Of a DNA stretch of 64,000 bases, positions 17,105 to 26,172 are shown piece after piece; the first letter of the stretch is position 1; every line of letters begins with the position of its first letter. Under the pieces are notes generated by a model that was not told the DNA's origin, did not search any database, and saw only the letters and a program-made list of their open reading frames with translations. The stretch covers positions 3,810 through 67,809 of the forward strand of contig JBEKEC010000028.1 of NCBI GenBank assembly GCA_050014015.1, in the 5' to 3' direction. This stretch comes from PALSA-1353 sp050014015 (GTDB taxonomy: Bacteria; Planctomycetota; Phycisphaerae; Tepidisphaerales; Tepidisphaeraceae). A program made the translations under genes and the position numbers.

Positions 17105-19788
17105 GCAACGGCGCAATGAGCAACGGCGCAGAGCACGCGCGCCTGCAGGAGGATGCGGCGCGCAAGGCCAACTGGAAGCGATGGGGGCCGTACCTTTCGG
17201 AGCGGCAATGGGGGACGGTGCGGGAGGATTATTCCGCCAATGGGGATTGCTGGAATTATCTTCCGCACGATCACGCGCGGAGCCGGGCGTATCGCTGGGG
17301 CGAAGACGGGCTGTTGGGGATCACCGATCGCGAATGCCGGCTCTGTTTCGCGCTGGCGATGTGGAACGGGCGGGACCCGATTTTGAAGGAGCGGCTGTTT
17401 GGTTTGACCGGGCCGGAGGGCAATCACGGCGAGGACGTGAAGGAGCAGTATTTCTATCTCGATTCCACGCCGACGCATTCGTACGTGAAAGGGTTGTACA
17501 AATATCCGCAGACTTTGTTTCCCTACCAGCAGCTTGTGGAAGAAAACCGCCGGCGGACCCGGCTCGAACCGGAATACGAGATTCTGGACACGGGCGTTTT
17601 CGATCAGGACAAATACTTCGACGTGTTCGTTGAATATGCCAAGAACGCGCCGGACGACATTTTGATCCGGATCACCGTGAACAACCGGGGCCCGGAGCCA
17701 GCGACGATTCATTTGTTGCCGACGCTATGGGCGCGGAATTCGTGGATTTGGGGCTGTCTGCACGAGGGGTGCGAGATCAAGCCGCATATCGCCAAATCGG
17801 GGCCGGCATCGGTGGACGTGGATCACGAATCGCTGGGGAAATTCCGGCTGGTCGCCGAGCCGCGGGGAATCGAGCCGGAGATGCTGTTCACGGAAAACGA
17901 GACCAACGTTCAGAGGCTGTTCAATGCGCCGAATGCGACGCGTTTCGTGAAGGACGCCTTTCACCGTTACGTGATCAATGGCGAGACGGAAGCGGTGAAT
18001 CCGGCGGGAGTGGGGACGAAGGCGGCGATGCGATATACGATCGATCTGGGCGCCAGGGGCGAGGCGGTGGTGCGGTTGCGGCTGTTTCCGCGGGACGCGG
18101 CGCCGGCACAGATTTTCGGGTCCGATTTCGACGGCATTTTCAGCCGGCGAATTGCCGAGGCGGACGAGTTTTACGACGGCCGGCTTTCCAAGTTGCTGCC
18201 GGCCCAAACGCGGCGGATCGGGCGGCAATGCTTCGCGGGGTTGCTGTGGTCCAAGCAGTTTTATCTTTACATCGTCAAGGATTGGCTGAACGGCGATCCC
18301 GAGCAGCCGCCTCCGCCGGATTCGCGGTGGAACGGGCGGAACCGTGAATGGCTGCATCTCTACAACCGCGACGTTATTTCCATGCCCGACAAGTGGGAAT
18401 ATCCGTGGTATGCCGCGTGGGACCTGGCGTTTCATACCATTACCTTCGCCAAGATCGATCCGGAATTCGCCAAGGAACAGCTCGTGCTGATGCTGCGCGA
18501 ATGGTACATGCATCCGAACGGCCAGCTACCGGCATACGAGTTCGAGCTTTCCGACGTGAATCCACCGGTGCATGCCTGGGCGTGCTGGCGCGTCTACAAG
18601 ATGACGGCCCCGCGCGGCCAGCGCGACCGGATGTTTCTCGAACGCACGTTCCAGAAACTGCTGCTGAATTTCACCTGGTGGGTGAACCGCAAGGACGTGA
18701 GCGGGAAAAACATCTTCGGCGGCGGATTCCTCGGGCTGGACAACATCGGCGTGTTCGACCGCTCCAAACCGTTGCCCACCGGCGGCGTGCTGGAACAGGC
18801 CGACGGAACAGCCCACATGGCGTTCTACTGCTCGACCATGCTTTCGATGGCGCTGGAACTGGCCCGCCAGGATGCGGTTTACGAGGACATCGCCTCGAAA
18901 TTCTTCGAGCATTTCGTCGCGATCGTCGATGCGATGAACACCCTCGGCGGCACCGGATTGTGGGACGAACAGGACGGATTCTATTACGACCAGATTTACG
19001 TGGACGGCAGGGCGAATCCCCTGCGCGTGCGCTCCATGGTGGGAATGATCCCGCTGTTTGCCGTCGAAATTCTGGAAGGCGGCGTGATCGACAAGCTCAA
19101 GGGCTTCCGCAAGCGCATGGATTGGTTCCTGAACAACCGCAAAGACCTGGCCCGGTACATCTCCTACATGAAGCCATCCGACAGCGACCATAGGCATTAT
19201 TTGCTGGCGATCCCGTCGCAGCAGCGGCTGGTGCGAGTGTTGAAATATCTGCTCGATGAATCGGAGTTCTTGTCGCCCTACGGAATTCGCTCGCTGTCGC
19301 GATTTCATCTGGATCATCCCTACGTCTTCCATGCCGACGGCAAGGAATACCGCGTGAACTATTGCCCGGGCGAAGGGGATACCGGCCTGTTCGGCGGAAA
19401 CAGCAACTGGCGCGGGCCGGTGTGGTTTCCGTTGAATTTCATCCTCTTGGAAGCGCTGGAGAAATATCACCATTTCTACGGCGAGGGGTTTAAGGTCGAA
19501 TGTCCCGTCGGATCGGGGAAGATGCTGACTCTGCAACAAGCCGCCGACGAATTGGGCAGCCGGCTGATGAACGCGTTCATTCCGGACAAGAGCGGCCGGC
19601 GTCCGTGCCATGGGGACGATCCGCGGTTTGCCGAGGACCCGAATTGGAGGGATTTGGTGCTGTTTCACGAGTATTTTCACGGCGAGACCGGCCGCGGATG
19701 CGGGGCGAGCCATCAGACGGGGTGGACGTCATTGGTGGCGCGGCTGATCGTGGGCCGGGGGCGGAAGCTGGAGCGGGAGAAGCGGTGA
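17101..19788 (+). CDS. large glucosidase with MGH1/GH63-like (alpha/alpha)6 domain
   Basis: An 895-residue cytoplasmic protein (no signal peptide) of the glucosidase group related to GH63 and mannosylglycerate hydrolases. Recognisable segments: WGPYLSERQWGTVREDYS near the start, HDHARSRAYRWGEDGLLGI, ITVNNRGPEPATIHLLPTLW (N-terminal beta domain), then WEYPWYAAWDLAFHTI, ANWLGLDN-type FLGLDNIGVFDRS, LWDEQDGFYYD and NSNWRGPVWFPLNF in the helical-barrel domain. Asp/Glu residues in WDLAF and WDEQDGFYYD are likely acid/base candidates. The start overlaps the dehydrogenase stop (ATGA). The first 30 bases are a perfect tandem 15-bp duplication (MSNGAMSNGA), so a second start lies 15 bp in. Substrate is inferred only. 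Confidence 0.88.
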   Translation: MSNGAMSNGAEHARLQEDAARKANWKRWGPYLSERQWGTVREDYSANGDCWNYLPHDHARSRAYRWGEDGLLGITDRECRLCFALAMWNGRDPILKERLFGLTGPEGNHGEDVKEQYFYLDSTPTHSYVKGLYKYPQTLFPYQQLVEENRRRTRLEPEYEILDTGVFDQDKYFDVFVEYAKNAPDDILIRITVNNRGPEPATIHLLPTLWARNSWIWGCLHEGCEIKPHIAKSGPASVDVDHESLGKFRLVAEPRGIEPEMLFTENETNVQRLFNAPNATRFVKDAFHRYVINGETEAVNPAGVGTKAAMRYTIDLGARGEAVVRLRLFPRDAAPAQIFGSDFDGIFSRRIAEADEFYDGRLSKLLPAQTRRIGRQCFAGLLWSKQFYLYIVKDWLNGDPEQPPPPDSRWNGRNREWLHLYNRDVISMPDKWEYPWYAAWDLAFHTITFAKIDPEFAKEQLVLMLREWYMHPNGQLPAYEFELSDVNPPVHAWACWRVYKMTAPRGQRDRMFLERTFQKLLLNFTWWVNRKDVSGKNIFGGGFLGLDNIGVFDRSKPLPTGGVLEQADGTAHMAFYCSTMLSMALELARQDAVYEDIASKFFEHFVAIVDAMNTLGGTGLWDEQDGFYYDQIYVDGRANPLRVRSMVGMIPLFAVEILEGGVIDKLKGFRKRMDWFLNNRKDLARYISYMKPSDSDHRHYLLAIPSQQRLVRVLKYLLDESEFLSPYGIRSLSRFHLDHPYVFHADGKEYRVNYCPGEGDTGLFGGNSNWRGPVWFPLNFILLEALEKYHHFYGEGFKVECPVGSGKMLTLQQAADELGSRLMNAFIPDKSGRRPCHGDDPRFAEDPNWRDLVLFHEYFHGETGRGCGASHQTGWTSLVARLIVGRGRKLEREKR

Positions 19789-19973
19789 CAACAAATCGAC
19801 GCGGAAGCAGTTGCCGGCGCCAGGTCGCGGGCCAAGTCCGTCGCACTTGGCATTTCCCGCTCTGCCGGGGCACTGGGAGAAAGGACCAGAGGCAAACTCG
19901 CCAAAATAAAATGAACTTTTTCCCCGCTTCAAGCGACGTTTCTGATGGATGGCGGCGATAGAGCCGTTTGAGC

Positions 19974-20456
19974 ATGCAAGAACTGGAGCACCTTTACCGT
20001 GCCCACGGTCCAGCGCTTCTGGCGTATCTGCGACGAGCATTCGGATGGTGCGCCTCGCCGCAGGACATGCTCCAGGAGACGTTTCTGCAAGCCCTGCATC
20101 GCCGGGAACGTCTTGCCACGGTCGACTCGCCGAGAGCCTGGCTCTTTGGCATCGCCCGCCATGTCGGCCTCGATACGGCCCGCAAGCATCGGCCGACCGA
20201 ATCGTTGGACAATGTTCCCGTGTACCCGGCGGAGCCTGACGGCGATCTGGCCGCGATGCGCGAAGCGATCGCGCAATTACCGCCGGCGATGCGCGAACCG
20301 CTGGAGCTTCGGTTGCGAGAGAACCTCAGTTACGAGGAGATCGCCACCATGCTGGAGATTCCGATTGGAACAGTGCGTTCTCGCCTGCATAACGCGATGC
20401 GACGGCTCCGCGACGAGATGGGAGCCGAACAGCCCCGGAGGAATAGCCATGGATAA
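19974..20456 (+). CDS. ECF sigma factor
   Basis: RNA polymerase sigma factor of the extracytoplasmic-function type, 160 residues. Region 2 is visible (YRAHGPALLAYLRRAFGWC, then QDMLQETFLQALHRRERL and SPRAWLFGIARH), and region 4 (LPPAMREPLELRLRENLSYEEIA, then IPIGTVRSRLHNAMRRLRDE) completes the fold. A TTG at 19968 is an alternative start. Its end overlaps the next gene by 8 bases, and that gene looks like its membrane-bound anti-sigma factor. The operon presumably controls its own promoter, but I could not assign that promoter. Confidence 0.93.
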   Translation: MQELEHLYRAHGPALLAYLRRAFGWCASPQDMLQETFLQALHRRERLATVDSPRAWLFGIARHVGLDTARKHRPTESLDNVPVYPAEPDGDLAAMREAIAQLPPAMREPLELRLRENLSYEEIATMLEIPIGTVRSRLHNAMRRLRDEMGAEQPRRNSHG

Positions 20457-20943
20457 GCAGACCCTGGAACGATTGATGATCGATGACGCGCTGGGCGCAC
20501 TTCCGCCTGATGTCGGGCTGCTGTTGTCGGCGTACTCCAAAACGGTGACCCACGGCGAAGCGGAACTCGCCGCATGGCAGCGCGTGGCGAGTGGCGCGCG
20601 CGCCGCCATGCCGGAGCAAGCGACGGAAACGATGCCGCCATGGCCTGCGCCCGGTCGGTTTTCTCGCCCGTGGCGCTTGGCGCGCATCGGCCTGTCGGTC
20701 GCCGCCGTGTTGGCAATCGGCGTGGGGATTGGCCTGCGAATGGCGCGTCAAGGATCGCATCCGCCGGAATCCAACATCGCGGTGCAGTCCAACAAAACCG
20801 AAATGCCTCGCGCCGCGGGTGTGCCGGACTTCTGGTCTTCCCAGCGTCTGATGGCATCGGCACAGCAGCAGGAACGCTTGGCTACGTCGACCTGGCATTG
20901 GACTTCCCCCATCGCCGAACCCGAAACCGGAGAAATCAAATGA
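20449..20943 (+). CDS. putative anti-sigma factor, single-pass membrane protein
   Basis: A 164-residue protein whose gene overlaps the sigma gene by 8 bases and the following lipoprotein gene by 4. The N-terminal cytoplasmic part (about 1-80) has the pattern of anti-sigma domains: DDALGALPPDVGLLLSAY, then AELAAWQRVASGA. One membrane helix (about 81-97, IGLSVAAVLAIGVGIGL) is followed by a short extracytoplasmic tail rich in Gln, Ser and Thr. It lacks a zinc-finger HxxxCxxC motif. The anti-sigma role is inferred from gene order and topology. Confidence 0.75.
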   Translation: MDKQTLERLMIDDALGALPPDVGLLLSAYSKTVTHGEAELAAWQRVASGARAAMPEQATETMPPWPAPGRFSRPWRLARIGLSVAAVLAIGVGIGLRMARQGSHPPESNIAVQSNKTEMPRAAGVPDFWSSQRLMASAQQQERLATSTWHWTSPIAEPETGEIK

Positions 20944-22379
20944 AAACGCGAGTATGGATGATCTTGATTCTGGCCGCTTTCATTGTGGCCGGCTGTGTGC
21001 CGAGGCGATATTCCTGGTCACCCGACGGCAAATGGATGACGGTCCTCAGCGACGACGGCCTTCGTTTGGCCGACGCCGACGGAAATCTGCTTCCGCCTGC
21101 CATTGCCGGCGTGAACTGCGCCACATGGTTTCCTGATTCCAGGCGGCTGCTGGTCTCTCGGCAGATTGACGTAAAGACATGGGATGGGGTGAGCCAATAC
21201 CTGTCGCCCGGGCAGACTCGGGACGCCATCGAAGCCGCGCAGCACGTGCGCGATGCCGCAATGGCCTACGGCTGGAATGCGGCCGATCCCAACGATCTTG
21301 AGAAATTCACCGACGGGATGAATGCTCAATACGCCAAGGACGAAGACTTTCAGCGCGTGATGAAGGAACTCGGCGGAACCGTCGTTCTGTACGTGCGCGA
21401 TCACCCGGATGCGGCCTTGCGGCAGAAGATACCGCCTCAAACGTGGAAGGTCCTGGAAGGCGTGAGTCAATCCGTGCAATGCATCGAGGTGTACACTGTC
21501 GACGCAACCGGCACGACGCTCGGGGCGCGTCTGATGACTTCACTGAAAGGCATTCATGAACTGCGGGTCTCGCCGACCGGCGCGGCGGCGATCGTCGTGA
21601 CCGAATCCGAGCAAGCGCACGCTGCCGGTCTGTGGGTCGTGCCGACGGATGGAACTGCCCCGGCGGTGAAGTTCAGCGACCAGGCCGCGTGGTATCCGGA
21701 CTGGTCGTCCGACGGACAAGATGTAGTGTTGGTCCGAGCCGCGACGCCAGCGGCCGGCGATGCGTCCCGGCTCGGCTCGCTCACGCGGATGCGCGCGATA
21801 GGCGACGATGGGAAAGTAATGGATAAACCAGGCGATTCGGAAGACCTGGTTGGCTTGGTTTTCGACGAATTGTGCCGGGTGCGCAGCACGAAAGACGGCC
21901 GCATTTTGTTTGACAGTGCCGAAGTGACGTTGCCGACCACGGCCAACGACATGCCGCAGCGGCCGCAGTTGTTTTCACTGACGCCGGGTACCACTCCCAT
22001 GGTCAGCCGGCTCCTGCCGAGGCAGGCCTTCGAGCAGGCGGGCGGCGCCGCGCAGTATTTCGAAGTCAGCCCTGACGGCACGCACGTTTCGATCCCCGAT
22101 GATACCGGCAAGGTTACCGTGGTCGATCTGCGGACCGGCCAGGTCACCGTCGTTCAGGGCAAGCCCGTTCTCTCCGACGATCAAAAGCCCACCTTGATGA
22201 CCGTCCCGCAATGGCGGTCGCCCGATGAACTGACGCTGATTTCGCCCGGAGAAAACGGGCATCCCAGCGTGATGCTCTGGTCGATGTCGAAAAACGCCGG
22301 CAGGACGCTCAGCGCCAATTGGCCCGCGGGAATGATCGAAAAGAAGTCTGCAACAACGCAGCCGGCGACCGAGCCTTGA
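20940..22379 (+). CDS. lipoprotein with TolB-like beta-propeller repeats
   Basis: A 479-residue exported lipoprotein: signal MILILAAFIVAGC with lipobox cysteine at residue 19. The mature part has propeller-type segments such as YSWSPDGKWMTVLSDDGLRL, CATWFPDSRRLLVSRQ, HELRVSPTGAAAIVV, AAWYPDWSSDGQDVVLVR and YFEVSPDGTHVSIPDDTG, as in TolB and WD40-like PD40 repeats. Third gene of the sigma operon, overlapping the anti-sigma-like gene. It may sense or report on a cell-envelope condition for the sigma system, but this is inferred from position. Confidence 0.82.
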   Translation: MKTRVWMILILAAFIVAGCVPRRYSWSPDGKWMTVLSDDGLRLADADGNLLPPAIAGVNCATWFPDSRRLLVSRQIDVKTWDGVSQYLSPGQTRDAIEAAQHVRDAAMAYGWNAADPNDLEKFTDGMNAQYAKDEDFQRVMKELGGTVVLYVRDHPDAALRQKIPPQTWKVLEGVSQSVQCIEVYTVDATGTTLGARLMTSLKGIHELRVSPTGAAAIVVTESEQAHAAGLWVVPTDGTAPAVKFSDQAAWYPDWSSDGQDVVLVRAATPAAGDASRLGSLTRMRAIGDDGKVMDKPGDSEDLVGLVFDELCRVRSTKDGRILFDSAEVTLPTTANDMPQRPQLFSLTPGTTPMVSRLLPRQAFEQAGGAAQYFEVSPDGTHVSIPDDTGKVTVVDLRTGQVTVVQGKPVLSDDQKPTLMTVPQWRSPDELTLISPGENGHPSVMLWSMSKNAGRTLSANWPAGMIEKKSATTQPATEP

Positions 22380-22489
22380 ATGCCGGACCAATGAACGTGG
22401 TTTTTAGAAGCTCTTAATTGAATGGGATTATTCCCTGTCACCTTTTTCCGCCCTCGACGACTTGGTTGGTGAGCAGGAGAATGTACGTG

Positions 22490-24097
22490 ATGATCGAAAC
22501 CGAGGCTTGCGATGATACGCGGTTGGTCGATCGCTGCCTTGGTGGCGACCGCGAAGCCTTCGGGCGGATCGTGGAACGATATCAGGGGCTGATTTGCGCG
22601 ATTGCCTACAATGCCTGCGGCGACGTGGGACGAAGCGAAGATTTGGCGCAGGAAACGTTCCTGGCCGCTTGGCGCAATCTGGATGAGCTGAAGGATCGAA
22701 GCCGCGTGAAGCAGTGGCTGTGCGGCATCGCGCGGCACGTCATCCAGGAATCCTATCGCCGGGCCACGCGCGATCCGATGGCCGCTTCCACAACCCTGGC
22801 GGAAAACGTGGTGGATGGAGAGGAATCACTCCAACCCGGCGAGCAGACGATCAGCAAGGAGGAGCAGGCGATCTTGTGGCGCGTGTTGGGGGGATTGCCG
22901 GAACTCTACCGCGAGCCGTTGATCCTGTTCTATCGCCAGAGCCAGTCCGTGGCCGAGGTGGCAGACACGTTGGAACTGTCCAAGGACGCCGTTAAGCAAC
23001 GCCTGTCTCGCGGGCGCGTCATGCTTGGCGAACGGGTGGCGAAGTTTGTCGAGACGGCGCTGCACAATACCGGGCCGACCAAGGCGTTCACGCTGGGCGT
23101 GCTGGCGGCGTTGCCGGTGATGAGCGGTTCCACGAAGGCGGCGGTTGTGGGCGCGATGGCGGCCAAAGGCAGCGCGGCGGCAAAGGCGGCGGGTTTGATC
23201 GGACTGGTCAATGCGGTTCTCGGTCCGGTCATCGCGTTCTTTAGCTTTTATGTCGGTTACACGTTGGATCGCGATAGCGCGCGGTCCGCGCAGCGGCGCG
23301 CGTTCATCATCAAGACTTATCGCATCCTGGTGGTGTGCATCGTGGCGTTCATGTTGGCGGTGATGATCCTCATGGCGTGCTGGAAACCGATGGCCATGTC
23401 GCGTCCAGCGATTTTCGCCGGACTCTTCATCGGACTCGGGGCAGCTTACGTACTCGTTGTCGTCGCCCTCAACGTATGGATGGCGCGTCGACGGCGAAGT
23501 CTCGGCCGCCAGGAAATCGCTGATGGTCATCCGGCGCCGCTTCTCGTGCCGGTGTTTGAATATCGCAGCAAACTCGCGTTGTTTGGTTTGCCGCTGGTTC
23601 ACATCCGACTTCGCGGCGGTTTGGAACGCGGGCCGGTCAAGGCGTGGATTGCGGGGGGCGATTCGGCCATCGGCGTGATTTTCGCATTTGGCGGAATGGC
23701 GATCGCACCGATCAGCTTCGGCGGCTTGGCCGTCGGCCTCTTGACGCTGGGCGGCTTGGCCGTTGGTCTGCTGCCCTTCGGCGGATTCAGCGTCGGCCCG
23801 TGGGCGATGGGCGGATCTGCAATTGGCTGGAAGGCTTTCGGCGGCTGCGCCGTCGGGTGGGTTGGGGCGGAAGGTGGCGTGGCGGTAGCTCATGGGTTCG
23901 CTGAGGGCGGCGTGGCGCTTGGGCCGCATGCAAACGATGCGGCCGCCCAGGCATTCTTTCAGAACAGCGCGTTCTTTCACTACGCGCTGGCTATGGTGAG
24001 CCGCGCTTACTTGATAAACTTGGTCGCGATATTGCCGCTGGCGTTGTGGTGGCAGCAGCACAAGAATGAGCGGAAGCAATTGCCACCTGGGAAGTGA
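22490..24097 (+). CDS. ECF sigma factor fused to a membrane domain
   Basis: A 535-residue protein. Residues about 1-185 form an ECF sigma factor: region 2 (LVDRCLGGDREAFGRIVERY, DLAQETFLAAWRNLDEL, VKQWLCGIARHVIQESYRR) and region 4 (LPELYREPLILFYRQSQSV, DTLELSKDAVKQRLSRGR). The rest is a membrane-linked extension with several hydrophobic helices and a run of glycine-rich units of the type FGGLAVG, LGGLAVG, FGGFSVG, MGGSAIG, FGGCAVG (about residues 400-460), ending with a C-terminal helix. I chose ATG 22490 because AGGAG lies 10 bases upstream; ATG 22481 is in frame but too close. This makes a membrane-tethered sigma factor that could be its own sensor. No separate anti-sigma gene adjoins it. 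Confidence 0.88.
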   Translation: MIETEACDDTRLVDRCLGGDREAFGRIVERYQGLICAIAYNACGDVGRSEDLAQETFLAAWRNLDELKDRSRVKQWLCGIARHVIQESYRRATRDPMAASTTLAENVVDGEESLQPGEQTISKEEQAILWRVLGGLPELYREPLILFYRQSQSVAEVADTLELSKDAVKQRLSRGRVMLGERVAKFVETALHNTGPTKAFTLGVLAALPVMSGSTKAAVVGAMAAKGSAAAKAAGLIGLVNAVLGPVIAFFSFYVGYTLDRDSARSAQRRAFIIKTYRILVVCIVAFMLAVMILMACWKPMAMSRPAIFAGLFIGLGAAYVLVVVALNVWMARRRRSLGRQEIADGHPAPLLVPVFEYRSKLALFGLPLVHIRLRGGLERGPVKAWIAGGDSAIGVIFAFGGMAIAPISFGGLAVGLLTLGGLAVGLLPFGGFSVGPWAMGGSAIGWKAFGGCAVGWVGAEGGVAVAHGFAEGGVALGPHANDAAAQAFFQNSAFFHYALAMVSRAYLINLVAILPLALWWQQHKNERKQLPPGK

Positions 24098-24155
24098 TTT
24101 CCTGGAATTTGGCTGGATCAAGTCCGTCATATCCCTATAGCGAAAGGAGCAAACG

Positions 24156-26009
24156 ATGTTTGCACGGATTTTGGGCCTGATTTCGGCGTTTTTCATGGCA
24201 ATTTCAGTCGCTGGCGCGGCGCCGGCGACCAAGCCGGTGGCCAAACCGGTGATCGCGGTTTTTGATCTTGCGGGGCAGATGGGCGAGACGCCGGTGGACG
24301 AATCGATGGCGATCTTCGGTCCGGTCGGCTTGTCGCTCAGGGACGTGGTCACGCGGATTGACAAGGCGGCGAAAGATCCGGACGTGAAGGCGGTCGTGGT
24401 CTTGGCGGATGAATCGGCGTTCGGGTTGGCGCAGGCGACGGAATTGCGCCAAGCGATGCAGGCCGTGCGGGCGGCGGGGAAGGACGTTTATGGACATGCC
24501 GATGGACTGGCGATGGGACAATACGTTCTGCTCAGCGGCGCTTCGCGAGTAAGCGTTGCCCCAACGGGCGAGATTTGGGCGATGGGGCTGTACGGGGATG
24601 CCCTTTACCTGCATGGTTTGCTGCTGAAGCTGGGGATTCAACCGGATTTTCTCCATTGCGGGGCATACAAGAGCGCGTCGGAGATTTTCATGCGCGACGG
24701 GCCAAGCCCCGAGGCTGACCAGATGACAAATTGGCTGTTGGATTCGGTGTATGACACGGCGACAAAACTGATCGCCTCGGGTCGAAACGTTTCGCAGGAT
24801 CAGGCGAAGAGCTGGATCGACGGCGGACCGTACACGGCGGAAAAGGCAAAAGACGCTGGGATGATCGATGCGGTTGAGGATCGGGCGGCGTTGGAGGCGG
24901 TGCTGAAGGAGAAATATGGAAAGGATGCGGTGTTTGAGAAGCGGTATGGCGCGGAAAAGCAGCCGGAGATCAATTTTTCAAATCCGTTCGCGATGATGGG
25001 CGTGCTGGCGCAATTGCTGAATCCGCCCAATGCGGGCGCGGGCAAGGCGGCCGTTGGCGTGGTGTACGTGGATGGGTTGATCGTCACGGGGAAAAACGAT
25101 TCGGGCCTGGTGGCCAGCGAGATGGCCGCCGGCACGGACATCGCCCGGGCGCTGGACGAGGCGGCGGCGGATGATTCCGTTAAGGCGGTGGTATTGCGGA
25201 TCGATTCACCGGGCGGGTCGGCGACCGCCAGCGAAATCATCCTGCGGGCGACCCAGCGGGTGAAGGCCAAGAAGCCGCTGGTGGTGTCGATGGGCGACGT
25301 CGCGGGGAGCGGGGGATATTACGTCTCGTGCGCGGCCGATACCGTTTTCGCCGACGATGCCACGCTCACGGCTTCCATCGGGGTCGTCGGTGGGAAGCTG
25401 GTGACCACCGAAATGTGGAACAAGATCGGCGTGACGTTCAAGGCGTATCAACGGGGCGCCAACGCCGGATTGCTTTCCTCGGATACGGATTTCAGCCCGG
25501 ACGAACGGCAGCGCGTGCAGTCATGGATGGATGAGATCTACGGGGTGTTCAAGAATCACGTGACGGCCATCCGCGGAAACAAGTTGAAGAAGCCGATCGA
25601 CGAGCTGGCCGCCGGCCGAGTGTTCACGGGCCGCCAGGCGCTGGATTTGGGATTGGTGGATCGGATCGGCACGCTGCACGATGCGATCGCCTTCGCGGCG
25701 GATCAGGCCAGCGTGAAGGATTACGACGTGAGAACCGTGCCGGCGCCGAAGAATTTCCTGCAGAAGCTTATGGAGCAGTCATCGGGCGGCGACGCCGATG
25801 GCGGACACGTGGCGATGGGTGCGGATTGGCTGGAGAAACTGGCGGAGCCATACTTGGCGGGCTTGGACCCGGAGCACGTGGGGATGGTTCGAGCGGCACT
25901 ATGGCAGCTTGATTTGGTGCAGCGGGAACAGGTGATATTGATGATGCCGGCGCCGTGGTGCGGCAGGCCGGCGATGCTTCCGGTCCTATGCCCGGGCAGT
26001 CGAAGCTAG
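24156..26009 (+). CDS. sppA: signal peptide peptidase SppA (67K-type)
   Basis: Serine-lysine protease that degrades cleaved signal peptides at the membrane. The 617-residue length and duplicated architecture match the long form. There is a secretion signal or membrane anchor at residues 1-22. The catalytic lysine is probably Lys172 (CGAYKSASE) in the first half, and the nucleophile Ser385 (GDVAGSGGYYVS) in the second, as in the E. coli enzyme (Lys209, Ser409). SPGGSATASE precedes the serine motif. A tail of about 80 residues follows the core. An AAAGGAG site precedes the ATG. The TAG stop is supplied by a palindromic repeat, so the last residues may have been altered by its arrival. Confidence 0.94.
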   Translation: MFARILGLISAFFMAISVAGAAPATKPVAKPVIAVFDLAGQMGETPVDESMAIFGPVGLSLRDVVTRIDKAAKDPDVKAVVVLADESAFGLAQATELRQAMQAVRAAGKDVYGHADGLAMGQYVLLSGASRVSVAPTGEIWAMGLYGDALYLHGLLLKLGIQPDFLHCGAYKSASEIFMRDGPSPEADQMTNWLLDSVYDTATKLIASGRNVSQDQAKSWIDGGPYTAEKAKDAGMIDAVEDRAALEAVLKEKYGKDAVFEKRYGAEKQPEINFSNPFAMMGVLAQLLNPPNAGAGKAAVGVVYVDGLIVTGKNDSGLVASEMAAGTDIARALDEAAADDSVKAVVLRIDSPGGSATASEIILRATQRVKAKKPLVVSMGDVAGSGGYYVSCAADTVFADDATLTASIGVVGGKLVTTEMWNKIGVTFKAYQRGANAGLLSSDTDFSPDERQRVQSWMDEIYGVFKNHVTAIRGNKLKKPIDELAAGRVFTGRQALDLGLVDRIGTLHDAIAFAADQASVKDYDVRTVPAPKNFLQKLMEQSSGGDADGGHVAMGADWLEKLAEPYLAGLDPEHVGMVRAALWQLDLVQREQVILMMPAPWCGRPAMLPVLCPGSRS

Positions 26010-26172
26010 CAGCCCGTGGCAAAAGTCGCGCGGGCGTCGCTTGGGTCTTTGGCTCGGGCTCTTCGTTGTCGAAACTCCGCGTATTTCCATCAATACTCGT
26101 CGTTTCTCCGCCTCGATCCCGAGCCAAAGCCGCGGCGCGTCGCCGCGCGGGACTTTTGCCACGGGCTGCTAG
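26006..26172. repeat. 167-bp palindromic element between sppA and the catalase-like gene
   Basis: The outer ends are a perfect 22-bp inverted repeat (26006-26027 against 26151-26172; left end starts CTAGCAGCCCGTGG). Inside, a second perfect block, CTTTGGCTCGGG with its complement, pairs at the same register, and the remainder is an imperfect palindrome with a short centre near TTTCCATCAATAC. The TAG within CTAG ends sppA on one strand and the catalase-like gene on the other. No transposase is present, so it fits a MITE-like or REP-like element or a bidirectional terminator. Confidence 0.85.
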
